The position numbers and the translations under genes were made by a program. The notes beneath the pieces are model-generated. The model was not told the origin of the DNA and ran no database searches. It worked only from the letters and a program-made list of their open reading frames with translations. Positions 52,517 through 64,000 of a stretch of 64,000 nucleotides of DNA are shown here, one piece after another. The DNA is from Trichoplax sp. H2 (Eukaryota > Placozoa > Uniplacotomia > Trichoplacea). Location of the stretch: assembly GCA_003344405.1 (NCBI GenBank), contig NOWV01000012.1, forward strand, positions 558,001 to 622,000, given 5' to 3'. The stretch's first letter is position 1; the number at the start of each line of letters is the position of its first letter.

Positions 52517-55176
52517 TTATTTTCCAAATCTTTGCTGGCAATTGGAGTAATCCCTTATAACGTTTAAGAATAAGCTATACGGCAGATTCCAATGCGATAG
52601 TAAAGACCTATAATGAAATATCAGTACATCAACGATCGATTCATAACAGGCTATAACAACTTAAATAATCATATCCTTACATCGCGGTTACTTCTAGCAT
52701 TGCTAAACTTACGTTATTTCGGTCAGCCTAATTTGCCAAGGTAAAAAGCCCAACATAGAATCAATATCACCAAATTTTATTACCAGTTCAGGATCCGGAA
52801 ATCCATGCGTGGCTATATTACGCATTCAATTAATTGATGCAAACATCAAGAAGACAAAAAGAAGATTGACATCTTTTCTAGCTATTACATAAATTTAAAT
52901 CAACATCTTTGATACTAGGCTTCAATCATTTTCACTATACCTAATTTACGCTAACGGCAGTACAATGCATACTAATTTAAGCACAACTGCACAAGGATAC
53001 AATCAATATACGAGTTAGTGATGCTCAAAGCAAATCACATACGTTTACAACAAAATGCAAAATCATATTTGCAATTATCCTTTATACAACTGCCTACCAT
53101 AGGCTGAATAGAGAATGATGTCACTTGATACAGGAGACAGTCTGTTCATTTTACTTACCATGCAAAGTAGACGTAACCCTGTCAATTTCTTGATCAGTGA
53201 CTGTAGCGTGATAAAAATTAGAGTCAGAGCATAACTTTTGGGCAGCTGTGACAATATCTTGACGTCCATCTGAATTTGATAGGAAGTTTAGGCGAATTGG
53301 TTTGGAATATCCTAAAATTTTTTCGTCGATCGTTACCAATAGAAATGTATAGTAATAGCATTAATTAGATAGAATCTTTTTTATTCAACTTGATCACCTG
53401 TATTTAAAAATTCTATCAAAATATCATTATCGTAGAAAGTAGATACTTTAACTACTAATTGTTGTAAGAATCCAACATGTCAAATAATCATACAGTATCA
53501 GAGTATCATATCCTGCCATAATGATGCTTACAGTAAGACAGAAACAATCTAGCCGTAGTTAATGAAGGGTACCATTCTATCTTATTAACTATCAACATAG
53601 CATACATGTCTCATATTTGTAATATTTATGTACACTATCTTAAATGACTATTTTCCGATTGTTGGTACTCACAACATTTACACAACATGACGTACAATTT
53701 ACGAAATTATGAACAAACCTGGTATGCTAATATTAGCCAATGCTATGCCGTTACGACAACTTAAGACCATTTTCGTCTTCTCTTTACTTAGTAAGAGGTT
53801 ATAATAATTAGTTACCTCTTGATTAATTTTGTGTCTCATCTCTTTCAACCAACCTGAAGAAAACGATGATAGCTCAATCAATTAGATGTAATTGTATTAT
53901 GCTAGACAGGCTCTTTTGACAAAATTACTATACATCTCAATAACAGTTTTAGCATATGATGAACTTTAAACTATATCAACAGTGGAATAGAAAGCCAAGA
54001 TATAATTTATAACAGGGTACTAGCGTCCGTTATTGAATAAGAATTGAAGTCATATTGTACAAGTTGAGTTCTCTCTACTCAGGTAATTCATTAATTGTAA
54101 TTAATAGCAGCAATACACATGGCTAGATTTACAACTATTCAACGTCTGAAAGTTGCACTATTATCAACACTGATTTTAACTTTTAGTCTGTACATAAGGG
54201 TATACTGTACTGTACGTACTACAGTCTATTTAATTTAATTATTAAGCAAATCAGATCTGTTGACTCTATCAGATACTTCAACATCCTGTCTCATGATATC
54301 TAAGTTATAATATTACTTATTTACACCCAAAGAATAATATCGTGCCTAAGCGTAGATATAACATTTTTAGACTTTGGCATTAGTCACTTATTTTGGGCAG
54401 TTTGTAAGTACAGCAATGTAGACGCACTGGACAGTACATTGTAGTTTTACCATGGAATATGTTAATAATACAAATTTGCTTGGGTAGTCCATATAAATAC
54501 TGTACATAGCAATTACTGCAGAGTAGCAAGTCAACAGTCGCACCATATCAGGAATACAACAGTCATGATGATCTAATTGGCATGCAAGTAAGACATGCAC
54601 TACCGTCAAGTTTTCAATTAGCAGGAGATTGCTTGTACGGTCTACGAATACGCGTACACAATTATGATCATCACTTGCAATCCATTGCATGCCAACAGTT
54701 TTAAAAGTAACTCAATTTTGAAATTGTATGATGTTGATGCAGTAAGATTAATGAAACGATTTAAAAAGAGTACTTTGAATGTATTTGTATTGTTACAGGA
54801 AGTAATCAGGCAGAACCGCATGTGATTGCGTTGATGATGACCTAGAATGAGCGAAGAAAATATTCTCACCTTTCTGATCAAATAATGTAACACATGGTAT
54901 GCCTATTCCAATAGACCAAACAATGACTTTGGCGATATCTTTACAACTGATGCTATCTTCAACAACAACTAATCCAATATGAGCAGGAATTTGCTTCATC
55001 CGTTTGCTATCTCTATGTATAGAACTAAGGTCGATCAGGCTACCAGGATTTTGAATAAAATTCATGGCAACGATGGATTTGGTTGTAATCACCACCTTGT
55101 CCCATACGCTAAACAGCCATATCCTCAGTCGTATTAATGTATGTAGTAAATACAGTATATTCGTGTATAAAGACAT
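52517..55176 (-). CDS. NUS1: NUS1 (Nogo-B receptor), cis-prenyltransferase subunit
   Basis: The regulatory subunit of the ER enzyme that makes dehydrodolichyl diphosphate with DHDDS, the lipid needed for N-glycosylation. Five exons keep phase: 55176-54870, 53853-53719, 53269-53159, 52812-52713 and 52607-52517; 247 residues against 293 in human. Seen: a hydrophobic N-terminal segment (about residues 5-27) as in the family's membrane anchor; [20 protein letters not shown], then [62 protein letters not shown]; and the C-terminus CQQRFGK, which holds the RxG motif required for enzyme activity. All expected conserved blocks are present. GTAC repeats occur in intron 1 (about 54200-54228). Head-to-head with UTP11, tail-to-tail with NDUFAF4. 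Confidence 0.97.
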
Positions 55177-55388
55177 TAATTTACTTACGACACTACGGTG
55201 GGATTAATCTAAAAGTATCAATCAATCAATCAACCGAAAGCATCTTGCAACAGTTTACAGATTACACTGAATGCCAGCAAGGAAAGCAAGCTTGCAATCG
55301 ACAAGACGCCATTTCTCCAACTCTGGTGTTTTGCGCGAGCTGTCAGCTCTGTAGTTGGTCGTTGGTACCGTACCGCGTTCCAGGGTGG

Positions 55389-55600
55389 TACAATGTACAG
55401 TACTAATTTGGGAGTACTGTACACTGTACACTGTAGGTCTTCTTTGTGTAGTCTACTGTATAGACTGTCTGTACTGCGCAGTAACGGTTGGCCTTGAGGT
55501 GTGACAATTTGGGACAGTCCGCAGAGTGGATCGTGGACGGAACGGACTGGAACGGTACGGTACCATTTTACGTGTCAGCGTGTCATTGAACTGAAGAGTC
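55389..55600. repeat. GTAC-rich promoter-side sequence between NUS1 and UTP11
   Basis: GTAC palindromes at 55390-55440 (including GTACTGTACACTGTACACTG), followed by a short less AT-rich stretch with GGAACGGACTGGAACGGTAC near 55535-55555. It begins about 210 bp from the NUS1 start codon. Confidence 0.7.
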
Positions 55601-55943
55601 TTCGGACTACGATCAGACAGACACCGGCAAGATGCTGATGGAGTCACTGCAAATGGAATAGTATGGCGAATTCATTCATTCATTGTAATCAAATCATTTG
55701 ACTGTGAAATCAAAAATGCTTTCATTTATGCAATCGAATTGATTCTATAAACATGAATATAGGCAGAATCAGTTCAAATGAAATGAAATCACTTCCAACT
55801 TGGTCCCAACTTTCATAGTCCATGCAAAACTCGCTAATCAACTTGAAGTACTTTACTGTATACTGTACACTGTGCTGTCGTGCATGTCTAGACCTGACTC
55901 AATTTACCCTTCCATTTGTGCCAATGTCCAGTACAAGTCTGAT

Positions 55944-56135
55944 TCTTTTCAATGGCACCCTGAAAAGATACAATTGTGTAAGTTAAATCAGGCCCAAACT
56001 AGAGAAATTCTATGGGTAATTGTAGCCTAATCACTCAGTCTTGCTCATTTGACGGATATATATTATACAGGAATTTCAACGGAATACAACTTTGATTTTT
56101 GAACCAAGGGGTGACATCTAAAATAATCAGTGTAC
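55944..56135 (+). mobile_element. Dispersed repeat element, copy 2
   Basis: Matches copy 1 (47170-47370) in opposite orientation, about 8.7 kb away. Shared blocks read on this strand: ATGGCACCCTGAAAAGA, TAAATCAGGCCCAAACTAGA, GAATTTCAACGGAATACAAC, TTTGATTTTTGAACCAAGGG and GACATCTAAAATAATCAG. Its right end is the same sequence that starts each unit of the tandem array at 56106-56766. Confidence 0.75.
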
Positions 56136-56766
56136 AGTACAGTGTACTGTATACCACTGTAACTCGTATCATTTCTGCCCCATGGACTGTCCAGTGTCCA
56201 GTGTCCGTCGTGTACAGCGTACAGTGGTATAGTGATATACTGTAGTAACTGGACACTGGCCAGCCAAAAGGTCTTCAAGGGGTGACATCTAAAATAATCA
56301 GTGTACAGTACAGTGTATAACACTGTAACTCGTATCATTTCTGCCCCATGGACTGTCCAGTGTCCAGCGTCCGTCGTGTACAGCGTACAGTGGTATAGTG
56401 ATATACAGTACTGTAGTAACTGGACACTGGCCAACCAAAAGGTCTTCAAGGGGTGACATCTAAAATAATCAGTGTGCAGTACAGTGTATACCACTGTAAC
56501 TCGTATCATTTCTGCCCCATGGACTGTCCACTGTCCAGCGTACAGTTGTACAGTATAGTGATATACTGTACTGTAGTAACTGGACACTGGCCAGCCAAAA
56601 GGTCTTCAAGGGGTGACATCTAAAATAATCAGTGTACAGTCCACTGTCACTCGTATCATTTCTGCCCCATGGACTGTCCAGTGTCCAGCGTCCGTCGTGT
56701 ACAGCGTACAGTGGTATAGTGATATACTGTAGTAACTAGACACTGGCCAGCCAAAAGGTCTTCAAG
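56106..56766 (+). repeat. Minisatellite, four copies, period about 156-171 bp, upstream of UTP11
   Basis: Units start at about 56106, 56277, 56448 and 56608 with AAGGGGTGACATCTAAAATA, continue through a variable GTAC block, ACTCGTATCATTTCTGCCCC, ATGGACTGTCCAGTGTCCAG, a GTACAGCGTACAGTGG block, TATAGTGATATACTGTA, and AACTGGACACTGGCCAGCC, and end in AAAAGGTCTTC. The GGACTGTCCAGTGTCC and GGACACTGGCCAG blocks are partly complementary, so each unit can fold back. The copies are nearly identical, so the expansion is recent. The array ends 87 bp before the UTP11 start codon. Confidence 0.93.
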
Positions 56767-56852
56767 GTCTGAGCTATTCCAGGATTCCTGCAGCGTGCAC
56801 AAGTTGTTCGCATCTTATTTCTAGTCCATAGCTGCTGCCTACTGCTACTAGC

Positions 56853-59239
56853 ATGGCGTCTTTCGAAAAAGCTGCTAAAGCTGGTCAGAGAATACATCGA
56901 GAAAGAGATCAAGTACTCTTTTTATTTGTTTCATGCGTTCATAGTTGAATTTCATGCAGTTGTACTACTTTCAAGTGAGAATGTTGTTGCAATGCTATTT
57001 TTTTTCACTTGCAATAATTTAGCCAAGTGAGAGACGAAAGTTTGGACACTTAGAGAAGCATAAGGATTATCTTCTTAGAGCAAGGTGAAATCATACCACC
57101 AAACATCAGCCATAATTAAAATACTCTTATTTTCAATATCTTACAATTAATCTAGCAAGTTATGACTAGTAAAGGTAGCTCACTTAAGCAATTATACTGT
57201 GTCTCTTTTTAGAAATTATCAAAAAAAAAAAGAGCAACTGAAAAAATTGCAAATACAGGTTAGTGCGTAGAAATCACAAGCTAATCGATTTCAGCAAAGT
57301 ATAAATATCCCTCTAATGAAAACGATATTGCTCACCTTCAAATGAATTACTATTCATTATACCTACAATGTATTGCTAATTATTACATTATAAACGGTGA
57401 TATCTCTGTTAGCCAAGCGACAGAACTTTCAGCTAGTTATCCATATTCTATTAAGTCAAAGTGTTATGATTTATCTTAGGCTCGTGATAAAAATCCAGAT
57501 GAATTCCATTTTGGTATGATCAACGACCGCGTTATCGTAAGTTAATGAATTACCTTGTGAGATACTACCGTATACAATATGCCTGCTTGAATTTATGATA
57601 ATGATAAGGTGTAGCTAATAGAATTATTATTATTATTGGAAATACGTACTTATAAGTACATTTATACAGCATGTAGCCTACAGCACGGTATATTATTAAA
57701 TTATGTCATTATTGGCATACTGTATACCAGCAACGCCTGCCCTGCTCAGTGTTCACTTTGATCCGACACTAACTGTAAAGTGTCAACCTAGTCCTTTTGC
57801 TAATATTATTTTGTATTACATACGATAGAACAATTGCAACTTTCGCTTCAAGGTGGTGTAATTTTAATATAACTTGACTTCAAAACAACTGCATTGAAGT
57901 TCATAAATTTCTCAATTTGCTGTTAACATAAATCTCAGATCGCCCTATTGAGCGATAGCTTCAGTAAAGATTCTCGGCGTTTTATCTACAGTTGTGCAGT
58001 TTTGACATAATAAACCAGCACTTGTAGCATGATAGACTTACGTATATTCTAACACAAATTCTTCGTATAATATTCATTTGCCCTTGAGCATCGCTACTAA
58101 CATCGATGCAAAGAAGTTTTTCTTATCGACCATACTAGATATCGCTAAATTAATGACGGATACTGTAGACACTGTAATCGAGATTAGATAGGAGCTAAGG
58201 CAATATGTTATTTATATCCTATTAACAGGGCGGAAAACATGTCATTGCCAAGGATAATAATAAGCAACGACCTTTCAAGTACCGGAAAGCTCAAGTTGTA
58301 GAAATGCGACGAATTAAGACCAGAGAACTACGTGCAATCTTGTTAGAAAGCGCTGACCAAAAAAAGGTTGCAATAATATCTGTAATAATCGACGAGATTG
58401 TAGTACAATCATCGTACTATAGCATAGATGATTAAATTAAAATTATATTGCCAGATCATGCGTACACTCTTTTGGATAATTATGCGAATAAAATGCTGCG
58501 GAATTATTCTACAACTCTACTAATTTATAGTGTAATATAAACACGGTCTCTGACATCAACACTATTGATAAAAAGAAATCTTATTAATATTACCTCAAAG
58601 AAGTGTAAACCAATTTGTAATCACTGATATTTAAATGCTAGTATCACCTTATACATTTCTAACAATTTGTGTTTATAATAGACTATTGAAAAATTGCAGT
58701 GTAGTCTTAGCCTTTACGAAAACAAAACAGGATTTAAAAAATCAAATTCTCATCTTAGATTTTACGAGACAACTGATGAAAGTAAGTGATATTCCTAATT
58801 ATTCCTTGTTCACCTATAATACACCCATTTAAGCAATTTCTATTTTCATTACTATCATTCATTTGCAAATCTAGAAAAAGAATTAATGAATTCTCAAGAT
58901 AGCACAAAAGATGAGATCAAGTTGAACGCTAAAGTATAACCACTTAAGATCATTTTATCAAATTCGTTTCAACTTAATTTATTAAATTATGTATTATATT
59001 TGTTAAAATAGAATACCAAATTAAGTCATTATAAGAAACAGTTACAGGCTAGATTAAATCGATTACAAGAACTTCAAAAAGCGGAGCGTCAGCTACAATC
59101 TGAAATTTTACAAATGGTACGTATTATTGCTACTCTATGCAATCAGCGGTAAAAACTGATCATAGTTTTCAATTATTTATTAATTATAATTACGATTATC
59201 AAGGGTCAATCTGCTAAGAAGAAGATGGTGAAAACGTAA
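56853..59239 (+). CDS. UTP11: U3 snoRNA-associated protein UTP11
   Basis: A nucleolar component of the small-subunit processome, needed for 18S rRNA maturation. Nine exons keep phase: 56853-56912, 57023-57084, 57213-57258, 57480-57536, 58229-58366, 58700-58781, 58875-58933, 59012-59116 and 59204-59239; 214 residues against 253 in human. The N-terminus is well kept: FEKAAKAGQRIHRERDQPS, GHLEKHKDYLLRARNYQKKK and ARDKNPDEFHFGMIN. The middle (exons 5-7) is diverged; NSHLRFYETTDEKKELMN aligns loosely with the family's NKHVFFFDTKKEVEQFD. The end is a Lys/Arg/Gln-rich coiled-coil (ARLNRLQELQKAERQLQSE) and a basic tail AKKKMVKT. The 56106-56766 array sits where the promoter should be. Tail-to-tail with CUL5. 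Confidence 0.93.
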
Positions 59240-59689
59240 ATATATTCGAGTAAATCACTTGTAGCATGGCTACGATTTTGTACATACTGATGGATGATGG
59301 TATAAATAAACTTTACCTACTATAAACTTAATTATATCAAGTTTATTAATATCAGACAATTTATTACAGTACTCATTGTTTTTTAATGAGTAATTCAACT
59401 TCGCCATGCTAGGCATACTTACCAGCCAGTTATAGTTCATACCGATAATATGTTACCAGTACCATCAATAAATTGGTAAGGCCATTACCGAAAACCTTAT
59501 TACTGTATAAAAATATTACGTAATACACTATAGAATAAACTTAATTATCAATGAAATATCATCAGCAATCCTTGTTTTTTATCTATATAACTTAATAGAA
59601 TATATATATTTCAATACCAATACAAGTAAACGTGTGTTTGAAAATCCATTAAGCGATAAAATTGTCGTATACAGTGCTACTAAGCTAAA
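59240..59689. other. Tail-to-tail gap between UTP11 and CUL5
   Basis: A 450-bp AT-rich gap between two stop codons on opposite strands. It contains both 3' untranslated regions; no repeat or further gene is seen. Confidence 0.65.
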
Positions 59690-62600
59690 TAAATAAATGT
59701 ATTTAAATCTTGTTCGTCCCGCTTAATATAGTTTTCTTCTATCAGCTTTTCCAATTGATCTTTTATGACTGCTTTTTGCGGAAAAAACATATTTTTAAGT
59801 ACATTCACGAGTTCTGTCTGTAGCTGACCAAAACCAAGTCTTTTCCTCATCTTCATAATCTTAATGATAGCTTCCTAAATCAACACAACCGTGTAAGTTG
59901 GTAACGCTCTTATCTGCAAATCGAAATTAGTGACAAAGTATAGCAACTAAGTTCTAATCAAACATTACCCACATTACCGGCTATACCTGTGTTCGAAGCA
60001 TTCGTAAACTAGCAATTTCTTTATTTTCTTCTTCGTTACCCTTTTCTGGCGCTAGCTGTAATCGCCCAATTAAGGTAACTTTACCCCTTTTTTGTATTTT
60101 TCCAGATTTACTCCTGTTTTGAAAATATTAAAAAGAATTTCATTTATCTCACACTGACGTCATCCATTACGCTTTAACTCATAACTACAAAAATTAAAGT
60201 CCTAATTTATCATGCAGCAGCAGCGCTAAAGAATACTGTAACATAGATGTATATTTTCTCTGCATACTGTTTTTAACTCATTTTATGCACTGAATTAATC
60301 TTACATGCAACATAAATTATTGATCAATAACAATTATTTAAAACAATCTAAATCCTTTCAACAAACAAATTGCAAGTATTGACTAACACAATATTAAAAT
60401 CACGATTAATCCTGAAAATTGATTGATGGGTATATTCTCGAAATGATTGCACAGATGGATTGACAAGTAAAATCTGGTACTTCATTTTGGAATTGTTAGT
60501 CAGTGACTATAATCAAGATATGTTCATATTGCAGATTAATGGTATTATAAGTGGATATCCGTATTAATAATTATTATAATAAAGGAAGTTAACTGTTCTC
60601 AATCAACATCATCAAATTGCTAAAAAAAATCCAACAATCCTTTCATACATAATCTTTACTTAAGACATAAATTTTATAATATAGACTTACAAATAATGTT
60701 TTACGAAGTTCTGATTGATTCAATCCTGTTGCAATCCTAAAAGTTTATTATTTTTTATAATATCGCAATTAATAATGATATGTTCAACAGCAATAAAGTA
60801 GAAGAGCTAGCTAGATAGGCAGCGTTGCCTTTTTTGTAATATGATTTTTATAGTCTAATACAAAATGAACTTTTTTAATTACGATACGAGTATAACATGT
60901 AGGATTTCATACCGTAGACTATCGAGCGAGATTTCATCACTTGGTCTCAAATTCCAAGCAAAGAGGACCGACATCTGGAAAGTTGTCACTTCTAAATCGT
61001 ACTTACCATAGTTAGTCGCAAATGTGATCTTATTACAGAAGGAATACAAACAAAAATTCAATTATACGGCTTAAAATAAGCTGACTATTATTTTAGTCTC
61101 ATAAATAAAGCAAATTCCTAACAATTTTTGATAATTTGTTGAGCTGATACTAACAGTGCCGCTGGAATATAAATGGTGCCACTGTAATTTCCGAGTGGTG
61201 TATTTTTGATGATAAAAGTCTTCAATCTCCTTAATATATTCCGCTAACTAGTAGAAATTTATAAAGAATTATTCAAGTTACTAAAGGAAATTGAAATATA
61301 AGACGCACACATAGAATTAAATTAAGCCAGGTAAAGACAAAGAAAACTGTTCGTACAGAATTATATTATCTCTAGAGTACTGTCATCACTCATAATTTAT
61401 AATTCGAAACGAGATAAGAAAGCATTTTGGCTATTAATTAAAATATGTAAAAATTGCTATAAAAGGTTTTGATGATAATTCTTTCTAACGATAAAATCGT
61501 ATAGTATAGTATTAATTAAATAATCAAAAACAAACAAATCAAAGAAAAAATAAAATAAACATTAGAGTAAAGGATTACTTCGGATGGAAGTGATACGTTA
61601 GTATTCTCTGATCCTCGAGACCAAGCTGCTGCACTTAGAATTTTGGCATTAATGTTATCTTGACATAGTAAGGTATAGCATTATCAAAACATGTCAATAG
61701 AAATATTATAATTATTATAATAATGTAAGTATACAATATTTTACCAGATGCCTCTTTACTCCTAGCTTCTTTAAAGAGATTGTTTACATCATGGCTAATA
61801 TGAATATCATGAAACATCTTTGCTAATTTATTGATAAATTCAACGGGCATTTCTATATTCTATGTAAGCAATAAATGAATATTACAATTACCATAGGCTA
61901 ATAACAATAACACCCTACTATTTTTCTGTGAATATCTAACAATAGCATAATTTATGAATCACTAAAAAGTGCAGATCAGCATTTTGATGTACCCTTAACC
62001 ATTCGATCATATTCTCTTCCATCTCTTGGTCAGCTGTAATATCTAGGAGAAGCCTTTTCATGAGATGGACCTTGTAATATCTGAAGAACAAGTTACGAGC
62101 AATTAAGTTCATGTCGAATCATAACCAAATATGAAATATTCATACCTCATAAAAACGTCCTTATTTTGAACGTATTTCAATAACAGAAGCTATAGCAAAG
62201 AGCAGCAGAGAATACAATGAGAAGTCGAGTAACTTCAATAAGGACTTTTAGAAATATAACATCTACACGAAATTTTATGAAATTTTCGCTCATATTCTAC
62301 ATTGTATCCGAATGGAAATAACGTGATCAAGCTATCATACCGCATCTTTTAGACGTCTTTCTATCTCCCCAGATGTCAACTTTTTATTTACGTTAGTTTT
62401 ACGTAACAGTAAGTCACAATAGCCTGCTAATAGCTCAGGGCACCTGGACTCCGGTTCAAGCTTACCCATGCTATTGGATCAGAAATATTACGTGTGATGT
62501 TATATTTTACGAATAGAAGGACTGACAGCTAAAATATATAAAAATTTAACAGCCAAAACAATAATAGTTGTAGATATTACACAAGTGCATAAGGCATATT

Positions 62601-64000
62601 TATATTTACAATACATGCACAAATAATCACCCTTTGATCTTTGTTGGAATATTTATAGAGAAAATAGTCCGATCATTGATGATTTTCTTAAAAGCCTTAC
62701 AAAACATAATAAAATATACCAAAATAGTATTATAATTCTAGTTATACCAGACCACATTAGCAATAATCTATGGTATCCAAAATTCCTACTGTACCTGATC
62801 TCGACATGACAAAAAACGTGCATCGTCGTTGAAACCACCTTTAAGCAATTCACTAAACTTTTCGTAAAGCCCTATAAATTTATCAACGTATTTTTCGCTA
62901 TCCTAAAAGGAATAAAGTTCATTTTCAAATATTATATGAGAAATTAAACATAACAGGAGGGGTAAATTTAATGACAAATAAGGTATAGAAAAGTTACCCA
63001 AATAATAACTTCCGCATCAGTCAATAAAGTTGACATTCCCGATTCAAGTATGTGTGAGCTCAAAGCTTCCAATACGTTGTCAATACATCCATTAACTCGA
63101 TCCAGTAACTTAAATATTATAATAAGGTCTGTAGGGAACAAAAATGCACCTGAGTGGCTTGTTTAAAATTCAAATTTTATTCGAAATTATTAATTAACAT
63201 ATAAAGCCAAGAAAGACAGTTAAAGATTAACCTGCAGTATTGCCATTCTTTATCATTTTGAAACACTCTTGTAATAATATAGATTTTCGACTATTTATTA
63301 AATGATTTTCTATGGATTCGAGTACCTTAAGGAATCATTAGCAGTAGATTACAATCCAAGTTGTATATAAGAATGTAAAGTAAGAGAAACATTACAGTTA
63401 TGAATACATACAACTTTCATGGAACTAAATTCCAAATATCGCCGACAGTTATCCTCTTCTTCTCGTAGTTTAGCATCTACCTATAATACGTAAATTAAGG
63501 ACATAATATAGCTATTATATCTTGATAGCAAGGAAACAAGCATATAATTAACAAATAATAAATTATATCATAGCGGCTGTGCTTGGCCACAATATCCTAT
63601 GTTACTTTGGAACGATATAACTTACATAACGAATGTAATCCGACATAGACATCTCGTCCAATGCCATTGAAGATTGTAACTTGTAATATTCTAAAATATT
63701 TTTCATATATGCTCGTTCAAATTGTTGATAAGTATCCAACTTATCTTTATCTTTGGAGCAATGGAGATGAACTATGAAGGAAAAAAGGTAAACTAAATTA
63801 ATACAGGTGACATTACCAAGACCAGCTAAAAGAATTATCAGGAAGCTTTGAATTCTAATTAACCAGTAATAGATTTATGCCTACCAAGCGCATCCTTTAT
63901 ATTCGTAATAAGTTGTCCATTATAAATATGATTACGCTTCTCTTCTATTATCAACTCCATTACATTATCTAATAATCTTTGGATATGGTAATTAAGCAAA
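59690..64000 (-). CDS. CUL5: Cullin-5 (C-terminal two-thirds; 5' end outside the window)
   Basis: The scaffold of the CRL5 ubiquitin ligase, which joins elongin B/C-SOCS-box adaptors to RBX2. Clear exons: 59874-59690 (stop), 60113-59987, about 60742-60698, 61028-60913, about 61240-61145, about 61660-61575, about 61855-61745, about 62100-61985, about 62460-62340 and several up to 64000. Matches: AFKKIINDRTIF, CPELLAGYCDLLLRKT, KKLTSGEIERRLKDA, MKRLLLDITAD, MPVEFINKLAKMFHDI, NAKILSAAAWSR, KLQWHHLYSSG, YDLEVTTFQMSVLFAWN, KVTLIGRLQLAPEKG and the C-terminal winged helix. The NEDD8 acceptor lysine lies in IIKIMKMRKRLG, and the protein ends RDEQDLNTFIYLA. The LIGRLQL block and the TFIYLA ending are CUL5-specific rather than CUL1-4. 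The N-terminal repeats that bind elongin C are beyond or near the window end and not annotated exon by exon. Confidence 0.95.

Noticed and set aside
56063-56587. Minus-strand open frame of 174 codons
   Set aside because: It is the translation of the tandem array upstream of UTP11 (repeated MSSYY... and GAEMIRVTV blocks), not a gene.

Overview
This is a window of eukaryotic, most likely animal, nuclear DNA. It is AT-rich. Protein genes are split into many short exons by GT-AG introns, mostly about 60-300 nt long. The genes resemble single-copy animal genes, including NOX2, CUL5, a Regnase (ZC3H12)-type nuclease, NUS1, PNISR and NUP43. Compact genes, animal-type content and AT richness would suit an early-branching animal such as a placozoan. 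That placement is inference; no ribosomal or mitochondrial marker is present to prove it. I rebuilt exons by hand from reading frame, splice sites and recalled family motifs. For ABCB7, PNISR, NUP43, ZC3H12, NDUFAF4, NUS1 and UTP11 every exon junction keeps phase and the whole coding sequence closes.

Layout: a tandem repeat (1-265); DDX28-like helicase (+, 590-2184, frame broken by an 11-bp duplication); NOX2-like oxidase (-, 3627-8577, first exon missing); an unidentified minus-strand gene (9234-10017); mitochondrial arginyl-tRNA synthetase (+, 13280-17347, 5' exons not found); mitochondrial ribosomal protein S9 (-, 17915-20529, first exon not found); a diverged satellite (20671-22055); ABCB7 (+, 23066-27740); PNISR (-, 29175-31894); a GTAC-rich minisatellite (34880-35735); NUP43 (+, 36167-39420); ZC3H12/Regnase-like (-, 42969-46037); several GTAC-rich repeats; NDUFAF4 (+, 49050-50888); NUS1 (-, 52517-55176); another minisatellite (56106-56766); UTP11 (+, 56853-59239); CUL5 (-, 59690 to beyond the window end).

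Two things stand out. First, the twelve recognised genes alternate strictly + - + - along the window, so every gap is either head-to-head or tail-to-tail (the unidentified minus-strand gene lies beside NOX2 in one head-to-head gap). Second, the palindromic GTAC repeats (TACTG/CAGTA pentamers) and all the long tandem arrays lie in head-to-head, promoter-side gaps or in introns, while the tail-to-tail gaps are almost free of them. One dispersed element occurs twice, in opposite orientation, and the end of one copy has been amplified into the array just upstream of UTP11.

Functionally, mitochondrial genes are prominent (DDX28, RARS2, MRPS9, ABCB7, NDUFAF4). The others act in ribosome processing (UTP11), nuclear pores (NUP43), RNA control (PNISR, ZC3H12), protein glycosylation (NUS1), protein turnover (CUL5) and superoxide production (NOX2). 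They look like ordinary housekeeping neighbours rather than one pathway.
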